Part shown: one piece after another, positions 16,925 through 24,607 of the stretch | How the letters are laid out: each line of letters opens with the position of its first letter | Position numbering within the stretch: position 1 is the stretch's first letter | Source: Kiritimatiellia bacterium | Lineage (GTDB): Bacteria > Verrucomicrobiota > Kiritimatiellia > CAIQIC01 > Lenti-01 | Length of the DNA stretch: 49,356 nt | Reading direction: 5' to 3' | Assembly: GCA_017527155.1 (NCBI GenBank) | Contig: JAFXQI010000033.1 | Coordinates: forward strand, 1-49,356 | Notes under the pieces: generated by a model | Seen by the model: the letters and a program-made list of their open reading frames with translations, nothing else | Databases searched by the model: none | Told to the model about the DNA's origin: nothing | Translations under genes and position numbers: made by a program

Positions 16925-17232
16925 CCCTCTGGGGGCGCGCCCCCCCCGCCCTCCTTCCTTCGCTCTTCTTCCTTCAACCTTGCCCCCGCAGACCGCCCCT
17001 CCCTTCCTCCTCTCTCCTCCCGCCTTCCTCCCTCTTTCGTTGCGCCACCCGGCCCGCACGCTTGTTTCCCCCTTTGTTTTCAAGGTGAATCACACTCCGG
17101 CCGCGATAAAACACCTATCTTTTCCATGAAATCCAGTGATATCGACCTTTCCCGAAAAACCAGTTGACGCCCGGTGCGCACTCCCGTAAGTTGCCAACCA
17201 AAGAAAGATTGCACCCCGAAGGGGCCTCCAGG
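16925..17232. other. Intergenic region with promoter, no intact gene
   Basis: A 308-base region. The left half is pyrimidine-rich low-complexity DNA without ORF support. At 17096-17131, read on minus, it holds a shortened version of the conserved element (TTTCATGGA ... GTTTTATCGCGG). The right end has the promoter and ribosome site that serve the truncated reading frame starting at 17233. Confidence 0.5.
17164..17192 (+). promoter_or_regulatory. Promoter of the truncated secreted gene
   Basis: A -35 TTGACG (17164-17169) and a -10 TAAGTT (17187-17192) are separated by exactly 17 bases. It lies 40 bases before the ATG of the signal-peptide remnant. Confidence 0.6.
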
Positions 17233-17451
17233 ATGTCACTCAAATTGAAACCTTTCTTGACCGCCGCGCTGCTTGTGGCCGCCGGTGTGGGGCCCGCGCG
17301 GGCCTCAAAGAGGCCCCCAAAAGGGGTCTGGCCCCTTTCCCCAGCTTGCCGTTCGCGGTACGTCTGGCTTCACCCGCGTTTCCCAGCAGCCGCAACCAGC
17401 CAGTCCCGGAGGACGGCGGCGTGGTTGCGGACGGGGTCGCGGGCGGCGTAG
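17233..17451 (+). pseudogene. Signal-peptide remnant of a lost secreted gene
   Basis: The frame opens with a textbook signal peptide (MSLKLKPFLTAALLVAAGVG, then PARA for cleavage) and a promoter upstream. After about 26 codons the sequence becomes arginine-rich, low-information translation of the antisense strand of the DUF488 gene, so the mature protein is gone. The join is at two overlapping hairpins (17301-17338). A gene whose body was deleted is the simplest reading. Confidence 0.55.
17320..17338 (-). terminator. Terminator-like hairpin after the DUF488 gene
   Basis: On minus, AAAGGGG-CCAGA-CCCCTTT followed by further T gives a 7-bp stem with a T-tail, 32 bases after the DUF488 stop. A second hairpin (GGCCTC-AAA-GAGGCC, 17301-17315) lies right behind it. 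It probably ends the hcp operon. Confidence 0.65.
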
Positions 17452-17750
17452 AGGAGGCAGACGCCGCCGTCGCGGAGCGCGTCCTCGACATCGCGGGCGA
17501 GGGTTGCCGCCGCCGGGTTGGCGGCGAGTTCGGCGCGGTAACGGCGGGAGAACTCGCCGAAACGCGCCGGATCGTGCCCGAACCACGTGCGCAGGGCGGG
17601 CGTGGGGGCGACATCCTTCTCCCACCGGTCGCCCGGACGGAGGATGTCCTTGCGGATGCCGCGCGGCCAGAGCCGGTCGACGAGGATGCGCCGCGCGGCG
17701 GGCGGCGCATCCCCGGCGTCGTAGACGCGGCGGAGCAGGATTCCGTGCAT
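17370..17750 (-). CDS. DUF488 (YeaO-like) protein
   Basis: A 126-residue protein with the DUF488 signature: RRVYD near the start, RILVDRLWPRGIRKD, W-x-KD-x-APT, LRTWFGHDP and the RYRAEL helix, then CLLYAARDPVRNHAAVL. The family's biochemical role is not established. It starts 7 bases after the hcp stop, so it is the last gene of the hcp operon. An alternative start at 17783 would overlap hcp by 26 bases and lacks a better ribosome site. Confidence 0.85.
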   Translation of the reverse strand: MHGILLRRVYDAGDAPPAARRILVDRLWPRGIRKDILRPGDRWEKDVAPTPALRTWFGHDPARFGEFSRRYRAELAANPAAATLARDVEDALRDGGVCLLYAARDPVRNHAAVLRDWLVAAAGKRG

Positions 17751-17757
17751 CGGCGGC

Positions 17758-19341
17758 CTATCCGACGAGGGCCTTGATGTCATCGTCCACGGTGCCGATG
17801 CCGGCGATGCCGAAGTTTTCGACGAGGACCTTGGCGACGTTCGGGGAGAGGAACGCGGGGAGGGTCGGCCCGAGGTGGATGTTCTTCACGCCGAGGTGCA
17901 GGAGCGCGAGGAGCACGATGACGGCCTTCTGCTCGTACCACGCGATGTTGAACGCGAGCGGCAGTTGGTTGATGTCGTCGAGGCCGAAGGCTTCCTTGAG
18001 CTTGAGGGCGATGAGCGCGAGCGAGTAGGAGTCGTTGCACTGCCCGGCGTCGAGGACGCGCGGAATGCCGCCGATGTCGCCCAGTCCGAGCTTGTTGTAT
18101 TTGTACTTGGCGCAGCCGGCCGTCAGGATCACGACGTCGCCCGGGAGCTTCTTCGCGAACTCCGCGTAGTATTCGCGGGTGCGCTGGCGGCCGTCGCATC
18201 CGGCCATGACGACGAATTTGCGGATGGCGCCGCTCTTGACGGCTTCCACGACCTTGTCCGCGAGCGCGAACACCTGTTCGTGGGCGAAGCCGCCGACGAT
18301 CTTGCCGGTCTCGATTTGGGTGGGCGGCGGACAGGTTTTCGCCTGCGCGATCAGCGCGGAAAAATCCTTCGTCTCGCCGCAACCGCCCGGGACGTGGCGG
18401 CATCCGGGGAAGCCCGCCGCGCCGGTCGTCCAGAGACGGTCCTTGTAGGAGGCGGCGGGCGGCACGACGCAGTTGGTGGTCATGAGGATCGGGCCGTTGA
18501 ACTTCTCGAACTCCTCCTTCTGCTTCCACCAGGCGTTGCCGTAGTTGCCGGCGAAGTGCGCATACTTCTTGAACGCCGGGTAGTAGTGGGCCGGAAGCAT
18601 CTCGGAGTGCGTGTAGACGTCCACGCCCGTGCCGGTCGTCTGCTCCAGCAGCATCTCCAGGTCGCGGAGGTCGTGGCCGGAAACCAGGATGCCCGGATTG
18701 CCGCGCACGCCGATGTCCACCTCCGTGATTTCCGGATTTCCGTAGGCGTCCGTGTTCGCCTTGTCGAGGAGCGCCATGCCCGCGACGCCGTACTTGCCGG
18801 TTTCGAGCGCGAGCGCGACGAGGCCGTCCACGCCCAGCGAATCGTCGAGCGTCGCCGCCAGCGCGCGCTGGATGAAGGCATCGACCTCTTCGTCGTCCTG
18901 CATAAGCGCGTTTGCGTGCTTGGAGTAGGCGGCGAGCCCCTTGAGGCCGTATGTCACCAGCTCGCGCAGGGAGCGGATGTCCTCGTCCGCGGTCGCGAGA
19001 ACTCCGATGTGGTCCTTTGCTCCCATTGCGTCGTTCGGGGCCAATTCCAGCCGCACGGCCTTGGTCTTTTCGATGGCGGCCCGGATGGCGTCCGCGTCGA
19101 AATTCGCGTTCGTGATGGTCATGAAGAGATTGACCGTCACGAGATGGTTCACGTCCCTGCCGACGGGTTTTCCGGCGGCGCGCAGCGCGGTCGTGGCGGC
19201 GGCGAGACGCTTGGTCTCGAATACCAGCCCGTCCTGCAACGCGGCGACGTCCGCCGTCTTGCCGCACACTCCGCAGATCGTGCAGCCCTTGTTCCCCGCC
19301 GTCTCCTGGCACTGGAAGCAAAACATTTTCGGTTCGTTCAT
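17758..19341 (-). CDS. hcp: Hybrid cluster protein (hydroxylamine/NO reductase)
   Basis: A 527-residue hybrid-cluster protein. It reduces hydroxylamine to ammonia in vitro and is regarded as an NO reductase in cells facing nitrosative stress. The N-terminal cluster ligands are C8, C11, C20 and C26 (C-x2-C-x8-C-x5-C), with an extra C23. Hybrid-cluster ligand regions are visible: [41 protein letters not shown], and AGQCNDSYS. The ATG at 19341 follows CAGGAG and overlaps the ferredoxin stop as ATGA. The neighbouring ferredoxin is the likely electron donor, and the divergent HcpR-like gene the likely regulator. Confidence 0.96.
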   Translation of the reverse strand: MNEPKMFCFQCQETAGNKGCTICGVCGKTADVAALQDGLVFETKRLAAATTALRAAGKPVGRDVNHLVTVNLFMTITNANFDADAIRAAIEKTKAVRLELAPNDAMGAKDHIGVLATADEDIRSLRELVTYGLKGLAAYSKHANALMQDDEEVDAFIQRALAATLDDSLGVDGLVALALETGKYGVAGMALLDKANTDAYGNPEITEVDIGVRGNPGILVSGHDLRDLEMLLEQTTGTGVDVYTHSEMLPAHYYPAFKKYAHFAGNYGNAWWKQKEEFEKFNGPILMTTNCVVPPAASYKDRLWTTGAAGFPGCRHVPGGCGETKDFSALIAQAKTCPPPTQIETGKIVGGFAHEQVFALADKVVEAVKSGAIRKFVVMAGCDGRQRTREYYAEFAKKLPGDVVILTAGCAKYKYNKLGLGDIGGIPRVLDAGQCNDSYSLALIALKLKEAFGLDDINQLPLAFNIAWYEQKAVIVLLALLHLGVKNIHLGPTLPAFLSPNVAKVLVENFGIAGIGTVDDDIKALVG

Positions 19342-19550
19342 GGTTGTTCTCCTGTTTGTGTTTTTGAAATCTGGCTTATTGCGCGCACGGGGCATCCCTC
19401 GATGGCCTGTTCCACCGACTCGCCGTTTGCGTCGGTCGTGTCGGCCACGGCCTCCGCCTTGCCGTCCGCGTTCATTGCGAACACGTCGGGCGCAACGCTG
19501 GTGCACAGGCCGCAGCCGATGCACAGTTCCTGATCCACATGCGCTCTCAT
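19338..19550 (-). CDS. Single-cluster ferredoxin
   Basis: A 70-residue [4Fe-4S] ferredoxin of the small monocluster type: C-IG-C-GL-C near residues 10-16 and a distant C-P in EGCPVRAI, with the acidic helix DVFAMNADG between them. It overlaps hcp by 4 bases and has the strong ribosome site GGAAGGAG. In sulfate reducers a comparable gene (frdX) is paired with hcp under HcpR control, so electron delivery to Hcp is the likely role. Confidence 0.92.
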   Translation of the reverse strand: MRAHVDQELCIGCGLCTSVAPDVFAMNADGKAEAVADTTDANGESVEQAIEGCPVRAISQISKTQTGEQP

Positions 19551-19774
19551 TTCCTGCTCCTTCCGCCTGTCAATCCAATGTCAGCAACAAAGCCATCTTG
19601 AACGGCTTTTCGGCGCGGACCCAGTGTGGCGAACGCGAAGTTCTCACCCGCCTTGATGGTGTGTTCCTTGCCCTCGTAGCCAATCACGCCCTCGCCGTCG
19701 AGCGCGAAGACCAGCGCCTCGCCCGGCGCGTTCTCCGCCGCTATCGAGAAAACCTCTCCTTTCCGTTCGTTCAT
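19547..19774 (-). CDS. Small cupin protein with an apparent 1-base frameshift
   Basis: The open frame encodes 75 residues: the cupin strand [16 protein letters not shown], then [14 protein letters not shown]. After this the frame loses family character. One base less in the CCACAC stretch near 19624-19629 would read [18 protein letters not shown] and a stop at 19570, which is the normal cupin ending. The repaired gene would end just before the ferredoxin ribosome site, a better operon layout than the 4-base overlap seen now. Either an assembly error or a real recent lesion explains it. The start at 19774 has AAGGAGAGG. It may bind a small ligand or metal; its function within the hcp operon is unknown. 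Confidence 0.7.
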   Translation of the reverse strand: MNERKGEVFSIAAENAPGEALVFALDGEGVIGYEGKEHTIKAGENFAFATLGPRRKAVQDGFVADIGLTGGRSRK

Positions 19775-19784
19775 GGCCTCTCCT

Positions 19785-20567
19785 TCACGATTCGAGGATG
19801 CGCCCGTCGAGCGAGATCGTCACCACCTGCCACGGGATGAACTTGCCGCTGGCCTGCAACGCCTTCTTCGCGGCCATTTCGAGCCCCCCGCAGCACGGGA
19901 CTTCCATGCGGACGATCGTCACCGACCGGATGTCGTTCGCGCGGATGATCTCCGCCAGCTTCTCCGAGTAGTCCACGGGGTCGAGCTTGGGACAGCCGAC
20001 GATTGTCACCTTTCCGCGCATGAAATCGCGGTGGAACGTGGCGTATGCGTAGGCCGTGCAGTCGGCGGCGATCAGCAGTTTCGCGCCCTCGAAGAACGGC
20101 GCCGTCGCCGGGACGAGCCGTATCTGGCACGGCCACTGGGCGAGCTGCGACGGCTCCCCCGCGCCGCCCGCGGGGGACGGCGCCCCGCCCGCCGCCGCGG
20201 AAGCCGCGCGGTCGAACGTGCGCATTGCCTTGCCCGGGCATCCGCCGGGCGGCGGCATGTGCCGAGTGGATGGGGAAGGAGATTGGGCAGGGCTTGGTTC
20301 AGCCATGGCAGGTACGATTCCTTTCAACTTTTCAACTTTCAACTTTTCAACCGCCTCGGCGTCGTAGGCCGCCGCTTCGCGCTCTACGATCCGTATCGCC
20401 CCGGCCGGGCATTCCGGCAGGCAGTCGCCCATGCCGTCGCAGTAGTCGTCCTTGACGAGCCGCGCCTTGCCGTCCACGATGGCGATCGCGCCCTCGTGGC
20501 AGGCGTTCGCGCAAAGCCCGCAACCGTTGCATTTCCCTTCGTCGATTTCGACAATCTTGCGCTTCAT
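19785..20567 (-). CDS. Two-cluster ferredoxin-like protein with C-terminal Cys domain
   Basis: A 260-residue protein. The N-terminal 60 residues bind two [4Fe-4S] clusters (C-NG-C-GL-C-ANA-C, then C-DGMGD-C-LPE-CP). A low-complexity linker follows containing the duplicated VEKLK motif, then a domain of about 140 residues with WPCQIRLVP, LIAADCTAYAYA, IVGCPKLD and VEVPCCGGLE. I recognise this as a family often found beside hcp in anaerobes, but its reaction is not established; electron transfer or cluster sensing is plausible. The ATG at 20567 follows AGGAGG. It is first in the hcp operon and divergent from the Crp/Fnr gene. The linker duplication comes from 7-8-bp TTTTCAAC-type repeats at 20322-20352. 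Confidence 0.82.
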   Translation of the reverse strand: MKRKIVEIDEGKCNGCGLCANACHEGAIAIVDGKARLVKDDYCDGMGDCLPECPAGAIRIVEREAAAYDAEAVEKLKVEKLKGIVPAMAEPSPAQSPSPSTRHMPPPGGCPGKAMRTFDRAASAAAGGAPSPAGGAGEPSQLAQWPCQIRLVPATAPFFEGAKLLIAADCTAYAYATFHRDFMRGKVTIVGCPKLDPVDYSEKLAEIIRANDIRSVTIVRMEVPCCGGLEMAAKKALQASGKFIPWQVVTISLDGRILES

Positions 20568-20627
20568 GTTTTTGCCTCCTGTTTCCTGTTGACGGCGCCT
20601 GTCATAGCAAAGCCGCCTGGCGGAATC

Positions 20628-20643
20628 TGTTGGCGTGACAACA
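20628..20643. promoter_or_regulatory. Candidate HcpR operator
   Basis: TGTTG-GCGTGA-CAACA is a perfect inverted repeat with 5-bp arms and a 6-bp spacer, the geometry expected for Crp/Fnr-family sites. It lies 27 bases before the regulator's ATG and 61 bases before the first gene of the hcp operon, so it could control both. A second dyad with CATTT and AATG arms around CCGG adjoins it at 20642-20655. Confidence 0.65.
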
Positions 20644-20669
20644 TTTTCCGGAAATGCCACACTGCCCCC

Positions 20670-21344
20670 ATGCAACGCGAAACCACAATCCTCGCGGCCA
20701 TCGCCAAACGTTCGCCGCTCTTCGACGGCATCGGCCCCGACAACCTCTCCGCCCTCTTTGCCTGCCTCGGGGCGCGGCGCGTGCGCCTGGCGAAGGGCGA
20801 GCTCCTCATGCGCACCGGCGCAAAGACCGACCGCTTCGGCGTCGTCCTCTCCGGCGCGCTGGCCGTCTCCACCTACGACGAGAACGGCCGGCGCACCCTG
20901 ATCAATCTCGTCCGCGCGCCCGAATGCGTTGCCGCCGCGCAGGCGTTTTCGGGCGCGGCCGCGATGGCCGTCTACGTCGAGGCGGACGAAGAAAGCGAAG
21001 TCCTGCTTCTCCAGGCCGCCCGCGTCGTCACGCCGTGCGGAAACGCCTGCGCCTTCCACACCCGGCTCGTCCGCAACATCATGCGCACGCTCGCCGCGAA
21101 GACCCTTGAACTGAACCGCAAGATCAACATCCTCTCCCGCCGCTCCACCGCGAGCCGCCTCATGGCCTACCTCCACGCCGTCGCGCAGGAAAAGGGCGCC
21201 CGCGAGTTCGACATCCCCTTCGACCGCCAGGGCCTTGCCGACTACCTCTGCACCGAGCGCAGCGCCCTCTCCGCCGAAATCGGCCGCCTCGCCAGGGCCG
21301 GAATCCTCACGTCGCGCAAAAACCATTTCGCTCTCCGCCCGTAA
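20670..21344 (+). CDS. Crp/Fnr-family regulator, HcpR-like
   Basis: A 224-residue Crp/Fnr protein: beta-roll sensor domain (about 20-120), long dimer helix, and a C-terminal helix-turn-helix with recognition region DRQGLADYLCTERSALSAEIGRL. It lacks the N-terminal Cys quartet of Fnr, so it does not sense oxygen through such a cluster. HcpR proteins are Crp/Fnr members that activate hcp and its ferredoxin under nitrite/NO stress in several anaerobes, some with haem; divergence from the hcp operon makes this the best assignment. The ATG at 20670 is the first codon giving a normal N-terminus; the frame is open far upstream. Confidence 0.85.
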   Translation: MQRETTILAAIAKRSPLFDGIGPDNLSALFACLGARRVRLAKGELLMRTGAKTDRFGVVLSGALAVSTYDENGRRTLINLVRAPECVAAAQAFSGAAAMAVYVEADEESEVLLLQAARVVTPCGNACAFHTRLVRNIMRTLAAKTLELNRKINILSRRSTASRLMAYLHAVAQEKGAREFDIPFDRQGLADYLCTERSALSAEIGRLARAGILTSRKNHFALRP

Positions 21345-21487
21345 CCCCGCCCGCCGAACGGAAAAAGAACGGGATTGTCCGGTTGTCCATACCCCGCCCG
21401 TCCCGACGTCTCCGACGGTAAGAAATATGGGGACAGACCCTATAAAAGAACATCTGTTTTCCAATCATCTCCGCAGTCGACCCGCCC

Positions 21488-21556
21488 GCGTCCCGACAGC
21501 TATCCAAGTCCGCGCAGCGGCATTCGAGATATTCTTGTAGCATCCCTCCTCCCGCA
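21488..21556 (-). repeat. Dispersed intergenic repeat, copy B
   Basis: On minus it reads ATGCGGGAGGAGGGATGCTA, then CAAGAATATCTCGAATG, then CCGCTGCGCGGACTTGG. It matches copy A at 15456-15515 at about three of four positions, including the CTACAAGAA box and the hairpin core (21510-21520). Confidence 0.75.
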
Positions 21557-21667
21557 TTCCTCCCACGCCCCTCCCGCCCCCCGCCGTTGCGTTCTTTGCG
21601 TCAACCCCTTTGCGTTCTTTGCGTTTTCCCCTTGCGCTTCCCTTGCCCTCCCCTTTCGCCGAAAATT

Positions 21668-21717
21668 TTTTCCAATCATTGGAAAATGCGCGAAAAATTT
21701 TTCCAATCATTGGAAAA
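21668..21717. repeat. Two 19-bp palindromes, 31-bp spacing
   Basis: Two identical copies of TTTTCCAATCATTGGAAAA at 21668-21686 and 21699-21717. The centre-to-centre distance is 31 bp, near three helical turns. The same palindrome family appears at 24088-24189 and 49173-49213. Confidence 0.9.
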
Positions 21718-21882
21718 CCGGCCTTTTCCCGGCGAGCCAGCAGATTGTGCAGGGGGCAAGCTGAAAATGCAACCAAAGCGGTCGAATAAATTGTTTGCAG
21801 TCAGTTTCAAATCGTGATAGAAGCGTATGGAATTTCACGACCAAAATGATTGTCTATATCTCTTCCCCTCCCACGGAATCCA

Positions 21883-23334
21883 ATGGAACAGCCCGTACAA
21901 ACGCCCCCCGCCGACCCATCCGCCGCCCTCCGCGCCGCCATCGAGGCGCGCTTCTTCGCCCCGCTCGACCGGCCCCGCACCCGCCGCGCGGGCGTCGAAC
22001 TCGAACTGCCGATCTACAACCTCGCCCCCGGCGAACCCAACGACTTCGACTCCATACACGCCGCCGTCGCCGACTTCCTCGCCCGCTTCCCCTTCCCCGA
22101 GACCGCCCTCGACGACGCCGGCGCCCTCTACCGCGCCCGCGACCCCGCCACGGGCGACGAACTCTCCTTCGACTGCTCCTACAACACCCTCGAACTCTCC
22201 TTCGGCCCGGACGAAAGCCTCCTCGCGACCCGGGCGCGCTTCCGGCGCTACTACCCGGCGCTGCAGGCGGCGCTCGGCGCGCGCGGCCACGCCCTCACCG
22301 GGATGGGGATCAACCCGCGTTGGCGCGAGAACGTCGCCGAGCCAATCCGGAACGGCCGCTACCGGATGCTCCTGCACCATCTCAAGAGCTACGCCAAGTA
22401 CGGCGGCGCGCCGCGGTTCCACGACCACCCCGACTTCGGCCTCTTCTCTTGCGCCTCCCAGGTGCAGCTCGACGTCGACGAGGCGACCGTGACCGGCGCC
22501 ATCAACGCCTTCAACGCCCTGGAGCCGTTCAAGGCGGTGTTGCTGGCCAACTCCCCGTTCGACTTCGGCCCCGCGGGCGGCGGCTGGTTCCTTTGCGGGC
22601 GCGACCGCCTCTGGAGCCGCAGCCTCCACGGACACAACCCGCACAACTGCGGAATGTACGGCGTCGCCCTCCGCTCCCTCGCGGACCTGGCCGGCTACCT
22701 CGAAACCACGAGCGTCTACTGCGCCGAGCGCGGCGGCAAATACCTCAACTTCGCCCCCCTGCCGCTGCGCGAATACGTCCGGCGCGACCGCATCGAGGCC
22801 GAATGCTGGGATCCCGCCGCCGGCACCCACCGCCCGTACTCCTTTGCGCCCTCGCCCTCCGACGTCGCGTGGCTGCGCCCCTTCAAGTTCGAGGACCTCA
22901 CCGCGCGCGGCACCCTCGAATTCCGGTCCGTCTGCGCACAGCCCGTGCGCGACGCCTTCGCGCCCGCCGCCCTCCACGCCGGCCTCATGGAAGAACTCAC
23001 CGCTCTCGCGGCCCTGCTCGCCGCCGACACCGCCCTCTACGGCCACGGCTTCGGCCCCGCCGAACTGCGCGAACTCCTCGCTCGCCGCGTCCGCCCCGCA
23101 TTCTTCGACCCCGGCGCCCTGCGCGCCCGGCTGCACCGCATCCTCGACCTCGCCGAACGCGGCCTCGCCCGCCGCGCCTTCGGTGAAGCCCCGCTCCTCG
23201 CCCCCCTCCGCGCCCGGGCCGACACCCTCTCCAACCCCGCCCTCGACCAACTCCGCCGCCTCGAAGTCGGCGAACCCCTTGATTCCGTCGCCGCCGACTA
23301 CGCCGCCCTCCCCGAGGACGGGGAAAACGCATGA
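21883..23334 (+). CDS. GCS2-type glutamate-cysteine ligase family protein
   Basis: A 483-residue ATP-dependent carboxylate-amine ligase of the GCS2 (plant/EgtA) group, distinct from the GshAB-type ligase at 9466. Motifs: GVELELPIYN near residue 35, SFDCSYNTLELSFGPDE, LTGMGINPRW, HHLKSYAKYGG, SCASQVQLDV, FKAVLLANSPF, and FKFEDLTARGTLEFRSVC. The expected product is gamma-glutamylcysteine or a related gamma-glutamyl amide; the family also holds ligases with other amines, so the acceptor is uncertain. The ATG at 21883 has only a weak ribosome site. It is followed after 111 bases by the HD-domain gene. Confidence 0.85.
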   Translation: MEQPVQTPPADPSAALRAAIEARFFAPLDRPRTRRAGVELELPIYNLAPGEPNDFDSIHAAVADFLARFPFPETALDDAGALYRARDPATGDELSFDCSYNTLELSFGPDESLLATRARFRRYYPALQAALGARGHALTGMGINPRWRENVAEPIRNGRYRMLLHHLKSYAKYGGAPRFHDHPDFGLFSCASQVQLDVDEATVTGAINAFNALEPFKAVLLANSPFDFGPAGGGWFLCGRDRLWSRSLHGHNPHNCGMYGVALRSLADLAGYLETTSVYCAERGGKYLNFAPLPLREYVRRDRIEAECWDPAAGTHRPYSFAPSPSDVAWLRPFKFEDLTARGTLEFRSVCAQPVRDAFAPAALHAGLMEELTALAALLAADTALYGHGFGPAELRELLARRVRPAFFDPGALRARLHRILDLAERGLARRAFGEAPLLAPLRARADTLSNPALDQLRRLEVGEPLDSVAADYAALPEDGENA

Positions 23335-23398
23335 CCACACCCCGAAAGCAACCCGCCTGACCCCCCACTTTCCCCCCAATCATCCAACCATCCAACCA

Positions 23399-23445
23399 TT
23401 CAACTTTTCAACTTTTCAACCTTTCAACCTTTCAACCTTTCAACC
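23399..23445. repeat. 8-bp tandem repeat at the start of the HD gene
   Basis: Five and a half units of CAACYTTT run directly up to the ATG at 23446, with related ATCCAACC units before them. They replace any recognisable ribosome site. The same CAACTTTT-type unit occurs inside a coding linker at 20322-20352. Copy-number change would alter the leader without touching the protein. Confidence 0.85.
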
Positions 23446-24006
23446 ATGCGAACCACCCACCTCACCCGCGACGCCGCCTGGACCCTCCTGACGCGCTACA
23501 ACCGGGACACCTTCCACCTCCACCACGCCGAAACCGTCGAACGGACCATGCGCCACTTCGCCCGCGAACTCGGTTTCGCCGACGAAGAAGACTACTGGGG
23601 CATCGTCGGCCTCCTCCACGACATCGACTTCGAGCAATGGCCCTCCGAGCACTGCATCAAGAGCCAGACCCTCCTGCGCGAACACGGCGTCGAAGAGAGC
23701 GTCAACCGCGCCGTCGCCTCCCACGGCTGGGGCATCTGCACCGACATCGCGCCCGAGCACCCCATGGAAAAAATCCTCTACGCCACCGACGAACTCACCG
23801 GCCTTCTGGGCGCGGTCGTCCTCATGTACCCCTCCAAGAGCGCCCGCGACCTCAACCTCAAGAGCGTGAAAAAGAAGTACAAGGACAAGCGCTTCGCCGC
23901 CGGCTGCTCCCGCGACGTCATCCAGCGCGGCGCCGACCTCCTCGGCTGGCCCCTCGACGACCTCCTCTCCCGCACCATCGCCGCCTACCAATCCTTCGCA
24001 CCCTGA
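23446..24006 (+). CDS. HD-domain hydrolase
   Basis: A 186-residue HD-superfamily protein. The metal ligands include the H-H of HLHH near 24-27 and the H58-D59 pair in GLLHDIDFE, with further His in PSEHC and ASHGWG. It belongs to the small predicted-hydrolase group of HD proteins (YedJ/COG2316-like); probable activity is phosphohydrolase on a nucleotide, substrate unknown. It has no ribosome site, since the tandem repeat occupies that position, so translation may be coupled or weak. Confidence 0.82.
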   Translation: MRTTHLTRDAAWTLLTRYNRDTFHLHHAETVERTMRHFARELGFADEEDYWGIVGLLHDIDFEQWPSEHCIKSQTLLREHGVEESVNRAVASHGWGICTDIAPEHPMEKILYATDELTGLLGAVVLMYPSKSARDLNLKSVKKKYKDKRFAAGCSRDVIQRGADLLGWPLDDLLSRTIAAYQSFAP

Positions 24007-24087
24007 CGCACCCTGCCGGTGGAGGGGGCCCGCCCGCCTCCGCGCCCGCCCCCTGCACAATCCGCTGGCCCGCCGGCCATCCCCGGG

Positions 24088-24189
24088 TTTTCCAACGATT
24101 GGAAAATATTTTTCCAATGGTTGGAAAAAATGACCCGAATTTTCCAATGATTGGAAAAATTTTTCGCCCGTTTTCCAACGATTGGAAAA
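24088..24189. repeat. Four 19-bp palindromes with phased spacing
   Basis: Copies of TTTTCCAAN-N-RTTGGAAAA at 24088-24106, 24110-24128, 24140-24158 and 24171-24189. Only the central three bases vary (CGA, TGG, TGA, CGA). Distances are 22, 30 and 31 bp, close to two or three helical turns. A protein binding array is possible. Confidence 0.9.
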
Positions 24190-24332
24190 AATTTCCGGCC
24201 CATTTTCAGGAAACCAAAAGAACAAAATGGTCAACAAAACAACCGGCGGACAAAACCGTCAGACAATTCCGACAATTCCCGACAATTGTTTGAGGAGACA
24301 ACTTGGACAACTTGGGACAACTCTTTCAAGGT

Positions 24333-24356
24333 GCCGGGCGGACAACTCCGCCCGGC
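24333..24356. other. Perfect 10-bp GC hairpin
   Basis: GCCGGGCGGA pairs with TCCGCCCGGC around the loop CAAC. There is no T-run, so it is not a standard terminator for either convergent gene. It could be a 3'-end RNA structure or part of a mosaic repeat. Confidence 0.7.
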
Positions 24357-24508
24357 GGCAGGGAGCGAATGGGATTGCGGGAGGGAAGAAAACGACAAAC
24401 AGGATAAAGAGGACAAGATTGTGGGAGGAAAACGGGAGGAATTCCAGCCATAAAGGACACAAAGAGAGAGCGGAAAACAAGCGAAAGAACCACCCACATC
24501 TGGGAGGT

Positions 24509-24524
24509 GCGACTTTCCAGTCGC
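24509..24524. repeat. Hairpin repeat GGTGCGRCT ... AGYCGCGCC, copy 1
   Basis: GCGACT-TTCC-AGTCGC inside GGAGGTGCGACTTTCCAGTC. The second copy at 34558-34572 has a compensating change (GCGGCT-TGC-AGCCGC), so the stem is kept while the bases differ. Confidence 0.65.
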
Positions 24525-24607
24525 GCCCCAACGGCTGGAGCGCGGGAGGGATGCGTGAGGGGAATACCCGCCCTCTCCTCGGGGGTTGCGGGAATGGACG
24601 GGGAGGG

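Larger units (their letters stand above)
21345..21882. other. Repeat-rich intergenic region between hcpR and gcs2
   Basis: A 538-base region with no supported gene. It contains a partial palindromic half-site (TTTTCCAATCAT, 21457-21468), dispersed repeat copy B (21488-21556), a pyrimidine-rich stretch with short repeats of TTGCGTTCTTTGCG type, and the paired palindromes at 21668-21717. The last 160 bases are AT-rich and should hold the promoter of the next gene. Confidence 0.6.
24007..24607. other. Repeat-rich region between convergent genes
   Basis: A 601-base region without a gene, between the HD hydrolase (plus) and the surface protein (minus). It holds four palindromes (24088-24189), a run with repeated GACAA words (24258-24345), a 10-bp-stem hairpin (24333-24356), an AG-rich stretch, and a hairpin repeat (24509-24524) with a GCGGGAGGGATGCG tail that recurs at 15446-15460. 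Confidence 0.65.

Noticed and set aside
17320-17338. AAAGGGGTCTGGCCCCTTT as an IS200/REP-transposase end, with GGGGACAGACCC at 21429 as a relative
   Set aside because: Such motifs flank Y1 transposases in other bacteria, but no transposase is present and the first works well as a terminator for the DUF488 gene on minus.
24088-24189. Possible CRISPR array from regularly spaced palindromes
   Set aside because: Repeats are only 19 bp, spacers are 3-12 bp, and no cas gene is near. They fit phased palindromes, not CRISPR.
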